Below, piece by piece: positions 35,143 through 44,009 of a stretch of DNA of 64,000 nt. Position 1 is the stretch's first letter. Each line of letters begins with the position of its first letter. The position numbers and the translations under genes are program-made. Below the pieces are notes generated by a model. That model did not search any database. It was not told the DNA's origin and was given only the letters and a program-made list of their open reading frames with translations. Origin of the DNA: CAYOEV01 sp964403075 (GTDB taxonomy: Bacteria > Bacteroidota > Bacteroidia > Cytophagales > Cyclobacteriaceae); contig CAYOEV010000011.1 in assembly GCA_964403075.1 (NCBI GenBank), positions 14,113 through 78,112 of the forward strand. Reading direction: 5' to 3'.

Positions 35143-36065
35143 TGACCTCTGAGAAAGGTGGCCACATCCATTCTGCGTTTACCCGCTAGTTGCAACTCTT
35201 TCAGTAGGAGCCATCCATCGCTTGTTTTTACATACAGCTGGTCATCCGCGCGATGGTAGTCACCCGGTTTTAAGTCGTGACTGACGTGGGTAGGATCAGC
35301 TTTTTCTGCCGAATAGATCTTCAAAACCTGCCCCTGAAACAGTGTCCAGGCCCCGGGATTTGGTGCCAATCCCCTAATAAAGTGGTGCAGCATTTCAGCC
35401 GACCGATGCCAATCTATTCTCATGTCCTCTTTGAATAATTTCGGCGCTTGTTTTATCTGCTTACCAGGCGTCTGAGGAAGCAGGTCTGGCGTTTCCCCGG
35501 TTGCCAACATTCGAACAGTTGCCACCATCAGGTCGGCGCCCTCTTTCATTAGGCGATCGTGAAGGGTGCCCGCATTGTCGGATGCCAGAATAGGTACTTC
35601 TTTTCTGAGCAAAATATGGCCCGTGTCAATGGCATGGGTCAATTTGAAAGTGGTAACACCTGTCTGCGTTTCTCCATTCATGATGGCCCAATTTATGGGC
35701 GCAGCTCCCCGATAATTCGGCAATAGCGAAGCATGTAAATTATAGGTGCCCATGGGTGGCAGATTCCAAACAACTTCGGGAAGCATTCTAAATGCGACCA
35801 CAATCTGAACATCCGCGTGATAGCTCCGCAAGGATGCTAAAAATGTATCACCTTTCAAATTGGTAGGTTGGAGCACAGGAATTTTGTGATTTTCAGCTAG
35901 CGTCTTGACTGCACTGGGCTGCAATTTTCGCCCCCGACCTTTCGGGCGATCGGGCGCGGTGATTACCGCGACAATATTAAACCCCTCCTCAACTAGGACA
36001 TTGAGACTGCAGGCGGCAAATTCCGGCGTACCCAGAAAAACTATGCGCAGTGTTTTATTCGGCAT
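35118..36065 (-). CDS. fmt: Methionyl-tRNA formyltransferase
   Basis: Formylates initiator Met-tRNA using 10-formyl-tetrahydrofolate. The 315-aa protein has the N-terminal RIVFLGTPEFAACSL, the folate loop APDRPKGRGRKL, the active-site block LHASLLPNYRGAAPINWAI with the conserved histidine, and the HAIDTGHILL stretch. The C-terminal anticodon-side domain is also present. Start ATG 36065 overlaps the end of the muramidase gene by 11 bases. Length is normal. Confidence 0.95.
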   Translation of the reverse strand: MPNKTLRIVFLGTPEFAACSLNVLVEEGFNIVAVITAPDRPKGRGRKLQPSAVKTLAENHKIPVLQPTNLKGDTFLASLRSYHADVQIVVAFRMLPEVVWNLPPMGTYNLHASLLPNYRGAAPINWAIMNGETQTGVTTFKLTHAIDTGHILLRKEVPILASDNAGTLHDRLMKEGADLMVATVRMLATGETPDLLPQTPGKQIKQAPKLFKEDMRIDWHRSAEMLHHFIRGLAPNPGAWTLFQGQVLKIYSAEKADPTHVSHDLKPGDYHRADDQLYVKTSDGWLLLKELQLAGKRRMDVATFLRGHQSSEAFH

Positions 36066-37236
36066 ACAACAAGTATTGTTTTCTCAATTTCCGGTAAGCT
36101 TCAAGTTGTGGTTGCCAGGAAGCCTGAATAGTGGCCGCATCATGACCTAAACGTATTTGATCTGCCAGATCTCCTGCCAATTTGTAGAAATAAGGTTTGA
36201 AAAAGTTTTTCGGTTCGCCCATGGTTCGGTAAACGTCTACAAGTGTTTCAATTTGGAACCGGTAGTTGATGGGTTGGTCTTTAAAGGAAATACCATAACA
36301 GGTTTGACCTTTGTATTTGGGTTCACTGGCGCCTTCTAAAGGTTGAGGCACAAAAGCATGGGTAGTATCCGGAAAATCAGGATGGCCTATTTGTTGAAAA
36401 GGGGCAGGGGTGCCGCGGCCGACAGATAAAATGGTACCCTCGAAAAGGCAAAGTGAGGGATATAACGCGATGCTTCTGGCATTAGGTAAGTTCGGCGAAG
36501 GCCTCACCGGTAGATCATAGATCGCTTGGTGGTGCCAACCTGTCATGGGTATAACTTTAAGTTGAACTTTGAGGTTGTCGGCTAACCAACCTTCCTCATT
36601 AATCATTTTGGCCAATTCGCCAACAGTTAAACCATGGACTACGGGAATCGGGTGAAGACCGACGAAGGAGCGTTGATCAGGTCGTAAAAAGGGACCATCA
36701 ACGTAACTTCCATTTGGGTTGGGCCGATCCAGAACAATGAATGGAATTCTTTTTTGCGCACATGCTTCCATCATGTAGTGCATGGTGCTGATATAGGTGT
36801 AGAACCGCGCACCAACATCCTGAATATCGAATAGCACTATATCGAGACCTTCCAAATCTTCCGGATCAGGCCTACGTTTCTCACCAAAAAGGGAAACCAT
36901 TGAATAGCTGGCTGTCTCACGGGAAGCAACTTTTTCTCCGGCATCTGCCGTACCCTGAAATCCATGTTCTGGCGTGAATACTACCGGAACATGTACTCCC
37001 AGGGCAATGAGGGTGTCGAGTAGGTGAGACTGGCCAATACGTGACGAATGATTGACCAACAGGCCAACATTTTTTCCCTCCATTAGGGGAAGATACAGGC
37101 GCATTCGCTCGGCACCCAACTTCAAATGGGTCGTGTCCGCATTCAAATGAAAAAATTTAACCGATGTATCAGCTTCAATGACCGGCTGGCAGCTCAGAAA
37201 TAAAACAATAATGGTAAGGATAAAGGGGCTGTTCAT
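36055..37236 (-). CDS. NamZ-like exo-beta-N-acetylmuramidase (DUF1343) lipoprotein
   Basis: A 393-aa protein of the DUF1343 family, whose characterised member NamZ is an exo-N-acetylmuramidase that recycles peptidoglycan fragments. The start has a lipobox (LTIIVLFLSC, cysteine near 16), so it is anchored on the periplasmic side. Typical blocks are VGLLVNHSSRIG, VVFTPEHGFQG, LFDIQDVGARFYTYISTM, FIVLDRPNPNG and LCLFEGTILSVGRGT. It is divergent from the permease gene and overlaps fmt by 11 bases. Confidence 0.88.
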   Translation of the reverse strand: MNSPFILTIIVLFLSCQPVIEADTSVKFFHLNADTTHLKLGAERMRLYLPLMEGKNVGLLVNHSSRIGQSHLLDTLIALGVHVPVVFTPEHGFQGTADAGEKVASRETASYSMVSLFGEKRRPDPEDLEGLDIVLFDIQDVGARFYTYISTMHYMMEACAQKRIPFIVLDRPNPNGSYVDGPFLRPDQRSFVGLHPIPVVHGLTVGELAKMINEEGWLADNLKVQLKVIPMTGWHHQAIYDLPVRPSPNLPNARSIALYPSLCLFEGTILSVGRGTPAPFQQIGHPDFPDTTHAFVPQPLEGASEPKYKGQTCYGISFKDQPINYRFQIETLVDVYRTMGEPKNFFKPYFYKLAGDLADQIRLGHDAATIQASWQPQLEAYRKLRKQYLLYAE

Positions 37237-37270
37237 TCTGTTAATATTGCAGAGTACAAAAATATTGTTT

Positions 37271-38488
37271 TTGAATCTTTCCTACTACCTGGCCAAACGA
37301 ATCAATGGAAGCAGCTCCGGTGCTTTTTCAGCTGCAGTACATCGCATAGCGGTATGGAGCACTGCAATCAGTTTGGCCACTTTGATATTGGCTTTTGGTA
37401 TACTTTACGGTTTTCAGGGAGCCATAAAAGAAAAGGTATTCCAGTTGGCCGGACACTTATCGGTCACCAAATACACTTTCTCTGGTTCCTTTGAGGATAC
37501 TCCAATTATTTACAATGATTCACTGCTAACTTTTCTAAAAAACCAGCCACATGTCGAACAGATTCAACCGTTCGCATGGAAGGCGGGCCTGCTACAATCT
37601 GATGAAACCATCCAGGGAGTCATCTTAAAGGGAGTAACTAAAAATTTTGATGCGGCCTCTTTTCAAAGTCAGATGATCGATGGGAGATTCATCCATTTTC
37701 CCACCGCAGGCTATGGCCGTGAAATTGCATTGAGCAAACGAATTGCGAACCAACTAGACGTAAAGTTGGGTGATGAACTCGTATTGTATTTTCTGCAACA
37801 ACCACCGCGATACCGTAAATTAACCGTTGCTGGTATTTATGAGACTGGGTTAGAAGAGTTCGATGACCATGTCATTTATGGAGATTTGGCACTTATCCAA
37901 CGGATCAATGGTTGGGGTGAAGATCAGGTGAGCGGGGTGGAACTGCGCCTTGTAGATGAAACCCAAATTACTAAAACTGAATCTAGTCTGTACGAAGGAC
38001 TAGGCCTAAAATTAAATGCAACCAGTGCCTACAGACAATACCCTCAGATTTTTGATTGGTTGGAATTGTTATCCAGAAATGTGTTACTTATCCTGGTGGT
38101 TATTTTGTTGCTGGCTGTTTTTGGAATGATATCTATGGTATTGATTTTAATAATGGAACGTACCCACATGATTGGAATGCTCAAAGCTTTGGGTGCCTCC
38201 AATAGTGTAATTCGTAGAATTTTTATGCACGCTGGAATTTCTTTGATCTTCCGTGGCCTGCTGTTGGGTAATTTGGTAGGGCTTGGCCTTTGTGCCGTGC
38301 AATACTACTTCCGGTTATTGCCTTTGGATCCGGTGAATTACTACATCAACCATGTACCCATTGCCTTCGATTGGGTGACCATTGTAGGACTGAATTTATT
38401 ACTTGCCTCGACCATTGGACTGACTTTATTGGTACCAGTGATGGTGATTAGCGGGGTGAGACCCATACAAGCCATTCGGTTTGATTAA
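37271..38488 (+). CDS. FtsX-family permease, LolC/LolE-like
   Basis: A 405-aa protein with one N-terminal helix (about 28-50, VWSTAISLATLILAFGILYGF), a large periplasmic domain and three C-terminal helices (NVLLILVVILLLAVFGMISM, LIFRGLLLGNLVGL, and the last near LLLASTIGLTLLVPVMV). This topology is the LolC/E type of the MacB-FtsX family, which lifts lipoproteins from the inner membrane together with the ATPase LolD. No ATPase gene is adjacent, so the partner must be elsewhere. The start is TTG 37271, giving the family-typical MNLSYYLAKRI; ATGs further upstream would run into the divergent muramidase gene. Lipoprotein release is the likely role, though other FtsX roles are possible. Confidence 0.85.
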   Translation: MNLSYYLAKRINGSSSGAFSAAVHRIAVWSTAISLATLILAFGILYGFQGAIKEKVFQLAGHLSVTKYTFSGSFEDTPIIYNDSLLTFLKNQPHVEQIQPFAWKAGLLQSDETIQGVILKGVTKNFDAASFQSQMIDGRFIHFPTAGYGREIALSKRIANQLDVKLGDELVLYFLQQPPRYRKLTVAGIYETGLEEFDDHVIYGDLALIQRINGWGEDQVSGVELRLVDETQITKTESSLYEGLGLKLNATSAYRQYPQIFDWLELLSRNVLLILVVILLLAVFGMISMVLILIMERTHMIGMLKALGASNSVIRRIFMHAGISLIFRGLLLGNLVGLGLCAVQYYFRLLPLDPVNYYINHVPIAFDWVTIVGLNLLLASTIGLTLLVPVMVISGVRPIQAIRFD

Positions 38489-39231
38489 AACTGCGATGGA
38501 CGGAATTTTCTAAAAAAACTTTGTATTTTAATTTCCAACACGCCGATGATGGCTTCACGAAAAATGCCCGTATTCATTTTGGATTGACCCTTTGTCCGGT
38601 CGGTGAATACTATGGGTACCTCAACTACCTTGAAGCCATGTTTCCAAGACAGGAATTTCATTTCTATCTGAAAGGCATAGCCGATAAAATTGATTCGGTC
38701 CAAATCAATGGTTGTCAACACCCTTCTCCGATAGCATTTAAATCCGGCCGTGGTATCCCGAAAAGGCATGCCGGTAATCAATCTCACATACCAGCTTGCA
38801 AAATAAGACATCAATACCCGTCCCATTGGCCAATTTACCACATTTACCCCTTGGATGTATCTCGAACCTATGGCCACATCAGCCCCCTGTTCACAAGCCC
38901 AGAGTAGTTCCGGCAGGTCTTTCGGATTGTGGGAGAAATCTGCATCCATTTCGAAAATAAAATCGTATCCGTGTAATAGAGCAAATCGGAATCCGGCAAT
39001 GTACGCAGTACCCAACCCACTTTTTTCTTTGCGCTGAATTAGAAACAGCCGCCGACCCCAATCTTTCTGCAAGACCTGCACGGCTTCTGCCGTACCGTCC
39101 GGAGAATTATCATCTACGATCAACAGGTGAAACTGCTCCTCCAATTCCAGCACGTGGACGATGACCTCCCGAATATTTTCAATTTCATTATAGGTGGGGA
39201 TGATTACCAGTTTTGATAAGGGCTCTTCCAA
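38485..39231 (-). CDS. Polyprenol monophosphomannose synthase-like glycosyltransferase (GT2)
   Basis: A 248-aa GT2 enzyme of the dolichol-phosphate-mannose-synthase type. It has VIIPTYNEIENIREVI, LLIVDDNSPDGTAEAV, FEMDADFSHNP (metal-binding DAD) and RDTTAGFKCYRR, followed by FAFQIEM-like YAFQIEMKFLSW. These enzymes load a sugar onto a polyprenyl phosphate for later GT-C steps in the periplasm. There are no membrane helices at the C-terminus, so it is the soluble type. The start appears to be TTG 39231, since no ATG lies close enough upstream; the family start is six to seven residues before VIIPTYNE. The end overlaps the permease gene by four bases. Confidence 0.9.
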   Translation of the reverse strand: MEEPLSKLVIIPTYNEIENIREVIVHVLELEEQFHLLIVDDNSPDGTAEAVQVLQKDWGRRLFLIQRKEKSGLGTAYIAGFRFALLHGYDFIFEMDADFSHNPKDLPELLWACEQGADVAIGSRYIQGVNVVNWPMGRVLMSYFASWYVRLITGMPFRDTTAGFKCYRRRVLTTIDLDRINFIGYAFQIEMKFLSWKHGFKVVEVPIVFTDRTKGQSKMNTGIFREAIIGVLEIKIQSFFRKFRPSQF

Positions 39232-39256
39232 TGGATTGGCTAATTTGGCATCAAAG

Positions 39257-39802
39257 ATGAAAATTAAAACGGACTCGGTGTCGACAGGTTGGGAAAAAAA
39301 GGCCGTATTTCTGGATCGTGACGGTATCCTTAATGAGGAAATTGGGGATTACATCATGCGCCATGAAGAGTTTGTGGTAGTCGACGATATTATTGAGGTG
39401 CTTCGGCAGCTAAAAGACCATGGGTACTATCTGATAGTTGTTACCAATCAGGCAGGCATTGCCAAAGGATTATATGGTCACGAGTTGGTAAACCAGCTGC
39501 ATGCAGTATTCCAGCAGGCCTCAGGAAATTTGATTGATCACTTTTATTATGCACCGGGCCATCCGATGCGTAGTGAATCACTTAGCCGCAAGCCGGACTC
39601 TTTAATGTTTGAAAAAGGCTTGGCAAAATTTAAGTTGGATCCGAGTGAATGCTGGATGATAGGCGATAAAGAAAGAGACATTGCACCAGCCCAAAAGTTA
39701 GGTATGCATACCATTCGTTTGTTGTTGAAACCAGATGAAACCGCTGCCGAATATAGCATAGATGCAGTGCGAAGGATACCCGAGATTATTTTGCATCAAT
39801 AA
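39257..39802 (+). CDS. HAD-IIIA phosphatase, GmhB-like
   Basis: A 181-aa phosphatase with the HAD motifs: AVFLDRDGILNEEIG (DxDG nucleophile pair), VVTNQAGIAKGLY (motif II), and MIGDKERDIAPAQKLG (motif IV). The order and size fit D-glycero-D-manno-heptose 1,7-bisphosphate phosphatase (GmhB) or histidinol-phosphatase relatives. The FYYAPGHP stretch with RKPDSLMFEKG is the GmhB cap and zinc-loop region, although the usual four cysteines are missing. I chose ATG 39257; an ATG at 39194 in the same frame would run back into the divergent gene. Heptose synthesis for LPS is the likely role. The end overlaps the convergent decarboxylase gene by seven bases. Confidence 0.78.
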   Translation: MKIKTDSVSTGWEKKAVFLDRDGILNEEIGDYIMRHEEFVVVDDIIEVLRQLKDHGYYLIVVTNQAGIAKGLYGHELVNQLHAVFQQASGNLIDHFYYAPGHPMRSESLSRKPDSLMFEKGLAKFKLDPSECWMIGDKERDIAPAQKLGMHTIRLLLKPDETAAEYSIDAVRRIPEIILHQ

Positions 39803-41184
39803 CCCAGAATTTTTAGCATAGAGGCACTCGTCTGTTCTTCGGCAAAAAGAAAATGTTCTATTTCACCCGCATCATTTTTTCTTAACATTACATGTTGTGG
39901 GGCCGGAATTAGACAATGTTGTATACCACCGTATCCACCCAGGGATTCTTGGTAGGCACCATTATGAAAAAAACCAAAATATAAAGTTTCGTTGCTTTTG
40001 ATTTCGGGTAGAAACACCTCTGTGATGTGCGCTTCTGAATCGTAATAATCCATGCTGTCGCAGGTGAGGCCGCCGATATTTACTTTATGGAATTTGTTAT
40101 TCCAATTGTTTACGGGCAAAAGGATGAATTTCTCGTTGACTCCCCATACATCTGGCATGTGGGTAATGAATGATCCATCCATCATGTACCAGAGTTCTTT
40201 GTCATTCTGTAGCTTCTGGTCTAAGACAGAATAAATAGTGGCCCCACTTTCACCTACCGTGTAGCTTCCAAACTCCGTAAAAATGTTGGGTACGGGGACA
40301 TGGTTTTTGTTGCAAATCCATTGAATATTTTCAATGATTTGCTCTGCCATGTATTTATAGTCGTATTCAAAGTACAATGAATTTCGGATAGGAAATCCGC
40401 CTCCAATATCCACCGCTGTGAGCTCCGGACATATTTTTTTTAGTTTACAATATAACTGAATAAATCGGCTCAACTCACTCCAGTAGTAAGCGGTATCCTT
40501 AATGCCTGTATTGATAAAATAGTGAAGCATCTTGAGCTCGAACTTGGGATTATCTTTGATGCGTGACAGGTACAAATCCACCACGTCGTCGTAGCGGATC
40601 CCCAATCTGCTGGTATAAAAAGAAAAATTGGGCTCCTCATCTGCGGCCACTCGAATGCCCAGTTGTGCGATGGTTTCAAGTTCTGATTCATAATAATCTA
40701 TCTCCGAAAGATTGTCAAGGATGGGCATGCAATACGTGAAACCTTTGTTAATCAAGTTGATAATCCCTTTTAGGTAGGGCTTGGTTTTGTAACCATTGCA
40801 TATAATGTACAGGTCTTTTCGCAGATGACCTGACTGATGTAGGCTCGAGACAAGCTCCGTGTCAAAAGCAGAGGAGGTCTCGATGTGTGCACCGGTGGCA
40901 AGAATTTCTTGAACAATTGGTTTGAAGTGAGAGGATTTGGTGCAATAACAATAAATATATTGGCCATCGTAGTGATACTTTTGAATGGCATCATTAAAGA
41001 TTGTTCGCGCAAAACTTATATTGGCACTGAGTTTGGGAAGATAAGTTAATCTCAAAGGTGTGCCGTAGGTTTTGATCAGCTCCATGAGTGCCACACCGTG
41101 AAAGGCTAGCTCATTGTGATTCACATGAAATTCCTGTGTTGGAAAATCAAAAGTCTGATGGATCAGGTCAGCGTAAGATTTCAT
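39796..41184 (-). CDS. Arginine decarboxylase, PLP fold-type III (biosynthetic)
   Basis: A 462-aa decarboxylase of the alanine-racemase fold, close to the short Bacteroidota arginine decarboxylases and to LysA-type enzymes. The PLP lysine is K83 in YIYCYCTKSSHFKP; VDIGGGFPIRN near 262 is the phosphate-binding glycine loop; NIGGLTCDSMDYY supplies the active-site cysteine and aspartate. The product would be agmatine for polyamine synthesis. It is divergent from an arginase gene with 105 bases between, and argS lies beyond it, so the arginine context supports the substrate. Diaminopimelate is a weaker alternative. No agmatine deiminase is in the window. Confidence 0.85.
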   Translation of the reverse strand: MKSYADLIHQTFDFPTQEFHVNHNELAFHGVALMELIKTYGTPLRLTYLPKLSANISFARTIFNDAIQKYHYDGQYIYCYCTKSSHFKPIVQEILATGAHIETSSAFDTELVSSLHQSGHLRKDLYIICNGYKTKPYLKGIINLINKGFTYCMPILDNLSEIDYYESELETIAQLGIRVAADEEPNFSFYTSRLGIRYDDVVDLYLSRIKDNPKFELKMLHYFINTGIKDTAYYWSELSRFIQLYCKLKKICPELTAVDIGGGFPIRNSLYFEYDYKYMAEQIIENIQWICNKNHVPVPNIFTEFGSYTVGESGATIYSVLDQKLQNDKELWYMMDGSFITHMPDVWGVNEKFILLPVNNWNNKFHKVNIGGLTCDSMDYYDSEAHITEVFLPEIKSNETLYFGFFHNGAYQESLGGYGGIQHCLIPAPQHVMLRKNDAGEIEHFLFAEEQTSASMLKILGY

Positions 41185-41197
41185 ATCAGCGGGTGCG

Positions 41198-41205
41198 CAA
41201 AAGTA
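41198..41205 (-). promoter_or_regulatory. -7 box for arginine decarboxylase gene
   Basis: On the minus strand TACTTTTG matches TAnnTTTG exactly and lies 13 bases before the ATG at 41184. No convincing -33 TTTG is seen at 19-21 bases. The leader would be very short. Confidence 0.45.
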
Positions 41206-41264
41206 ATGGTCTCATGCGATTCGGAATAATAATTTCTGAAAGTTAACAGTCTAGACAAAACACA

Positions 41265-41272
41265 TATTTTTG
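41265..41272 (+). promoter_or_regulatory. -7 box for arginase-argS operon
   Basis: TATTTTTG matches TAnnTTTG exactly and lies 17 bases before ATG 41290. The -33 element is weak. With the box at 41198-41205 this gives a divergent promoter pair in 105 bases, a place where an arginine-responsive regulator could act on both sides. Confidence 0.45.
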
Positions 41273-41289
41273 CAGATCATTTCCCCTAC

Positions 41290-42237
41290 ATGAGTAAAAT
41301 TAAAATCATAGAAGTACGATCCGAATTAGGTGCGGGCACCAGAGGGGCCAGCCTTGGCATCGATGCTTTAAAGATTGCCAGTGTGAACCAAGGATCGAAA
41401 CTCTTCGCCCAAATCGCCACCGAAGCGCTGCCTACAGATAACAAAGCCTTGTATGAGCGCGAAATTTATGAAAATGCTCGTCGCATTCGCGACATCAAGG
41501 AAGTAGAAGAACTGGTATGTTCCTCAGTGTCCCATACTTTGTTGTCTGATAATTTTCCCATTGTCCTGGCTGGGGATCATTCCACGGCCGCAGGAACCAT
41601 CATGGGAATGAAGCAGGCACAACCGAAAGGAAGGATTGGGGTCATCTGGATAGATGCACATGCTGACTTACATACCCCATGGACGACCCCTTCTGGAAAC
41701 ATGCACGGCATGCCTTTGGCCATGTGTTTGGGTATCAACAATGAAGACCAAAACGTCAATGAAGTAGAGGAGGAAGTGGCAAGGGCCTGGAAGGAAATGC
41801 AGCAGATTGGAGGTCCGGGACCAAAGGTTGATGCAGCCGACATTGTGTTCATAGGACTAAGGGATACGGAAGGACCGGAGGACCATATCATACAAAAGCA
41901 AGGGATGCAGGTATATCGTGTGAAGGATGTAATCGAGAAAGGTCCAGCACGAATTGTGGAAGCGACGTTACAATACCTGTCGGCCTGCGATTGGTTGTAT
42001 GTATCCTTTGATGTAGACAGTATGGATCCGACCATAAGCATGGGAACAGGAACACCTGTTTCGGATGGTTTGTCTTTTGAGCAAGCACTGGCATTGAATG
42101 AAGGCTTTATGCAGTCTCCCCAGTTGGCCTGTTGGGAGATGGCAGAGGTGAACCCAACGCTAGACATGAAGAATCGGATGGCAGAAACTGCATTTCAAAT
42201 TCTAGATCGCGTGGTTACACTAAGGAAAAATGATTGA
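41290..42237 (+). CDS. Arginase-family ureohydrolase
   Basis: A 315-aa manganese enzyme that hydrolyses arginine to ornithine and urea, or a related guanidino compound. Metal ligands are visible in order: H97 in LAGDHSTAAG, D122-H124-D126 in WIDAHADLHTP, then the SGNMHGMPLA block and the D-V-D pair in VSFDVDSMDP. The presence of both SGNMHG and the partner genes (arginine decarboxylase, argS) favours arginase over agmatinase, but agmatinase would also make sense next to a decarboxylase. The stop overlaps argS by eight bases, so both are co-translated. Confidence 0.85.
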   Translation: MSKIKIIEVRSELGAGTRGASLGIDALKIASVNQGSKLFAQIATEALPTDNKALYEREIYENARRIRDIKEVEELVCSSVSHTLLSDNFPIVLAGDHSTAAGTIMGMKQAQPKGRIGVIWIDAHADLHTPWTTPSGNMHGMPLAMCLGINNEDQNVNEVEEEVARAWKEMQQIGGPGPKVDAADIVFIGLRDTEGPEDHIIQKQGMQVYRVKDVIEKGPARIVEATLQYLSACDWLYVSFDVDSMDPTISMGTGTPVSDGLSFEQALALNEGFMQSPQLACWEMAEVNPTLDMKNRMAETAFQILDRVVTLRKND

Positions 42238-44008
42238 AGAAGCGTTGAGTACTTATTTGTCCGAGGGTCTGAAAGACGAGTTTGGAATTAAAAATCCAGA
42301 GATTGTTTTACAACCTACACGAAAGGAATTCGAAGGCAATCTGACCTTCGTCGTCTTCCCTTTTCTGAAAGAGGCACATTGTAAACCTGAGGAATTGGCC
42401 AGGCGATTGGGGGAATACCTAAAAACAAAAGCTTCAGCGTGGGTAGCAGATTACAATGTGGTCAAGGGATTTTTAAATGTATCTATTCAACCCCAACAGT
42501 GGCTGCGTACGTTGAGCTTGATCAATGAGGACCCTGATTGGGGTAAGTTGCCCACCAATGGTCGTCAGGTGATGGTGGAGTTCTCTTCGCCCAACACCAA
42601 CAAACCTTTGCACCTGGGCCATTTGAGAAATAATTTTCTTGGCGACAGTGTGGCCCGAATTCTGGAGGCCGCAGGGTTTAAGGTCAATAAAGTAAACCTG
42701 GTCAATGACCGCGGCATTCACATATGTAAGTCCATGTATGCGTACCGGCAGTTAGGAAAGGGAGAAACGCCTCAGACAGCCGGCATCAAAGGCGATCATC
42801 TGGTGGGGAAATACTATGTACTCTTCGATAAGCAGTATCGTAAGGAAGTCTCAGACCTTGTGGCATCAGGTGTCGATGCGGAAGAAGCGAGGAAGTCGGC
42901 AGCGGCTATTTTGCAGGCCCAAGAACTTTTGAAGAAATGGGAAGCTGATGACCCAGAAACGGTATCGTTGTGGAAACAAATGAATGGTTGGGTCTATGAA
43001 GGTTTTGAGCTGACCTACCACACCATGGGGGTAACATTTGACCAATATTATTACGAGTCCGATACCTATTTGTTAGGCAAAGACCTGGTTAATGAAGGCC
43101 TGGAAAAAGAGGTGTTTTATAAAAAATCCGACGGTTCGGTTTGGGTAGACCTTTCGGAGGAGGGCCTTGACCATAAGCTGGTACTGCGTGCAGATGGAAC
43201 GTCTGTGTACATGACGCAGGACATGGGTACATGCGAATTAAAATACAAAAACTTTCCATTTGATCAGTCGGTGTATGTGGTGGGTAACGAACAGGACTAC
43301 CATTTTCAGGTCTTGTTCCTAATTATGAAAAAGTTGGAGCGAACCTACGCCGATGGCCTGTATCACCTATCCTATGGGATGGTAGATTTGCCATCTGGTA
43401 AGATGAAATCGAGAGAGGGAACGGTCGTCGATGCCGATGATTTGATGCAGCAAATGTTTGATACAGCGGAGAAGCATACGCGTGAATTAGGTAAAGTTGA
43501 AGGTCTGACCGCAGAGGAGGCGCATACGTTATATCGTACCATCGGGTTAGGCGCACTGAAGTATTACCTCCTTCGGGTAGATCCTAGAAAACGCATGTTG
43601 TTTAACCCGGAACAATCCATAGAATTTCAGGGCGATACCGGCCCGTTTATTCAGTATACCCATGCTCGGATTGCGGCCATTCGCCGTAAGCAAGAAGCAC
43701 TGGGCATCGGGTCAATCCCTCTCAAATACACCGGACAATTAGCGATTAGAGAGGCTCATCTCATCCATCTACTTTCAGGTTTTCCGGCCACACTTGCCAC
43801 AGCGGCAAAGGAGTATTCACCGGCCCTTGTGGCACAATATTGTTTTGAACTTTCCAAAGCGTACAATGGATTTTATCAGGAGTACCCAATTTTTGGTGAA
43901 CCAAATGAACAGATAAAAATGGTTCGCTTGGCCATAACAAGGGCCACCGGGGAAACCCTGAGAATAGGTATGAATTTGTTGGGTATTTCGGTACCTGAAA
44001 GAATGTAA
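42230..44008 (+). CDS. argS: Arginyl-tRNA synthetase
   Basis: A class I aminoacyl-tRNA synthetase of 592 aa. The HIGH motif is H128-LGH in PNTNKPLHLGHLRNNFLG; the KMSKS-equivalent is GKMKSREGTVV near 390-397. The N-terminal additional domain and the C-terminal DALR-type anticodon domain (about 475-592) are both present, so it is complete. It overlaps the arginase gene by eight bases and is followed by menA after one base. Linking charging with arginine breakdown in one operon is unusual and may balance arginine use. Confidence 0.96.
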   Translation: MIEEALSTYLSEGLKDEFGIKNPEIVLQPTRKEFEGNLTFVVFPFLKEAHCKPEELARRLGEYLKTKASAWVADYNVVKGFLNVSIQPQQWLRTLSLINEDPDWGKLPTNGRQVMVEFSSPNTNKPLHLGHLRNNFLGDSVARILEAAGFKVNKVNLVNDRGIHICKSMYAYRQLGKGETPQTAGIKGDHLVGKYYVLFDKQYRKEVSDLVASGVDAEEARKSAAAILQAQELLKKWEADDPETVSLWKQMNGWVYEGFELTYHTMGVTFDQYYYESDTYLLGKDLVNEGLEKEVFYKKSDGSVWVDLSEEGLDHKLVLRADGTSVYMTQDMGTCELKYKNFPFDQSVYVVGNEQDYHFQVLFLIMKKLERTYADGLYHLSYGMVDLPSGKMKSREGTVVDADDLMQQMFDTAEKHTRELGKVEGLTAEEAHTLYRTIGLGALKYYLLRVDPRKRMLFNPEQSIEFQGDTGPFIQYTHARIAAIRRKQEALGIGSIPLKYTGQLAIREAHLIHLLSGFPATLATAAKEYSPALVAQYCFELSKAYNGFYQEYPIFGEPNEQIKMVRLAITRATGETLRIGMNLLGISVPERM

Positions 44009-44009
44009 A

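Noticed and set aside
41577..42167. 196-codon minus frame over the arginase gene
   Set aside because: Serine- and proline-rich shadow of an enzyme with all metal ligands intact.
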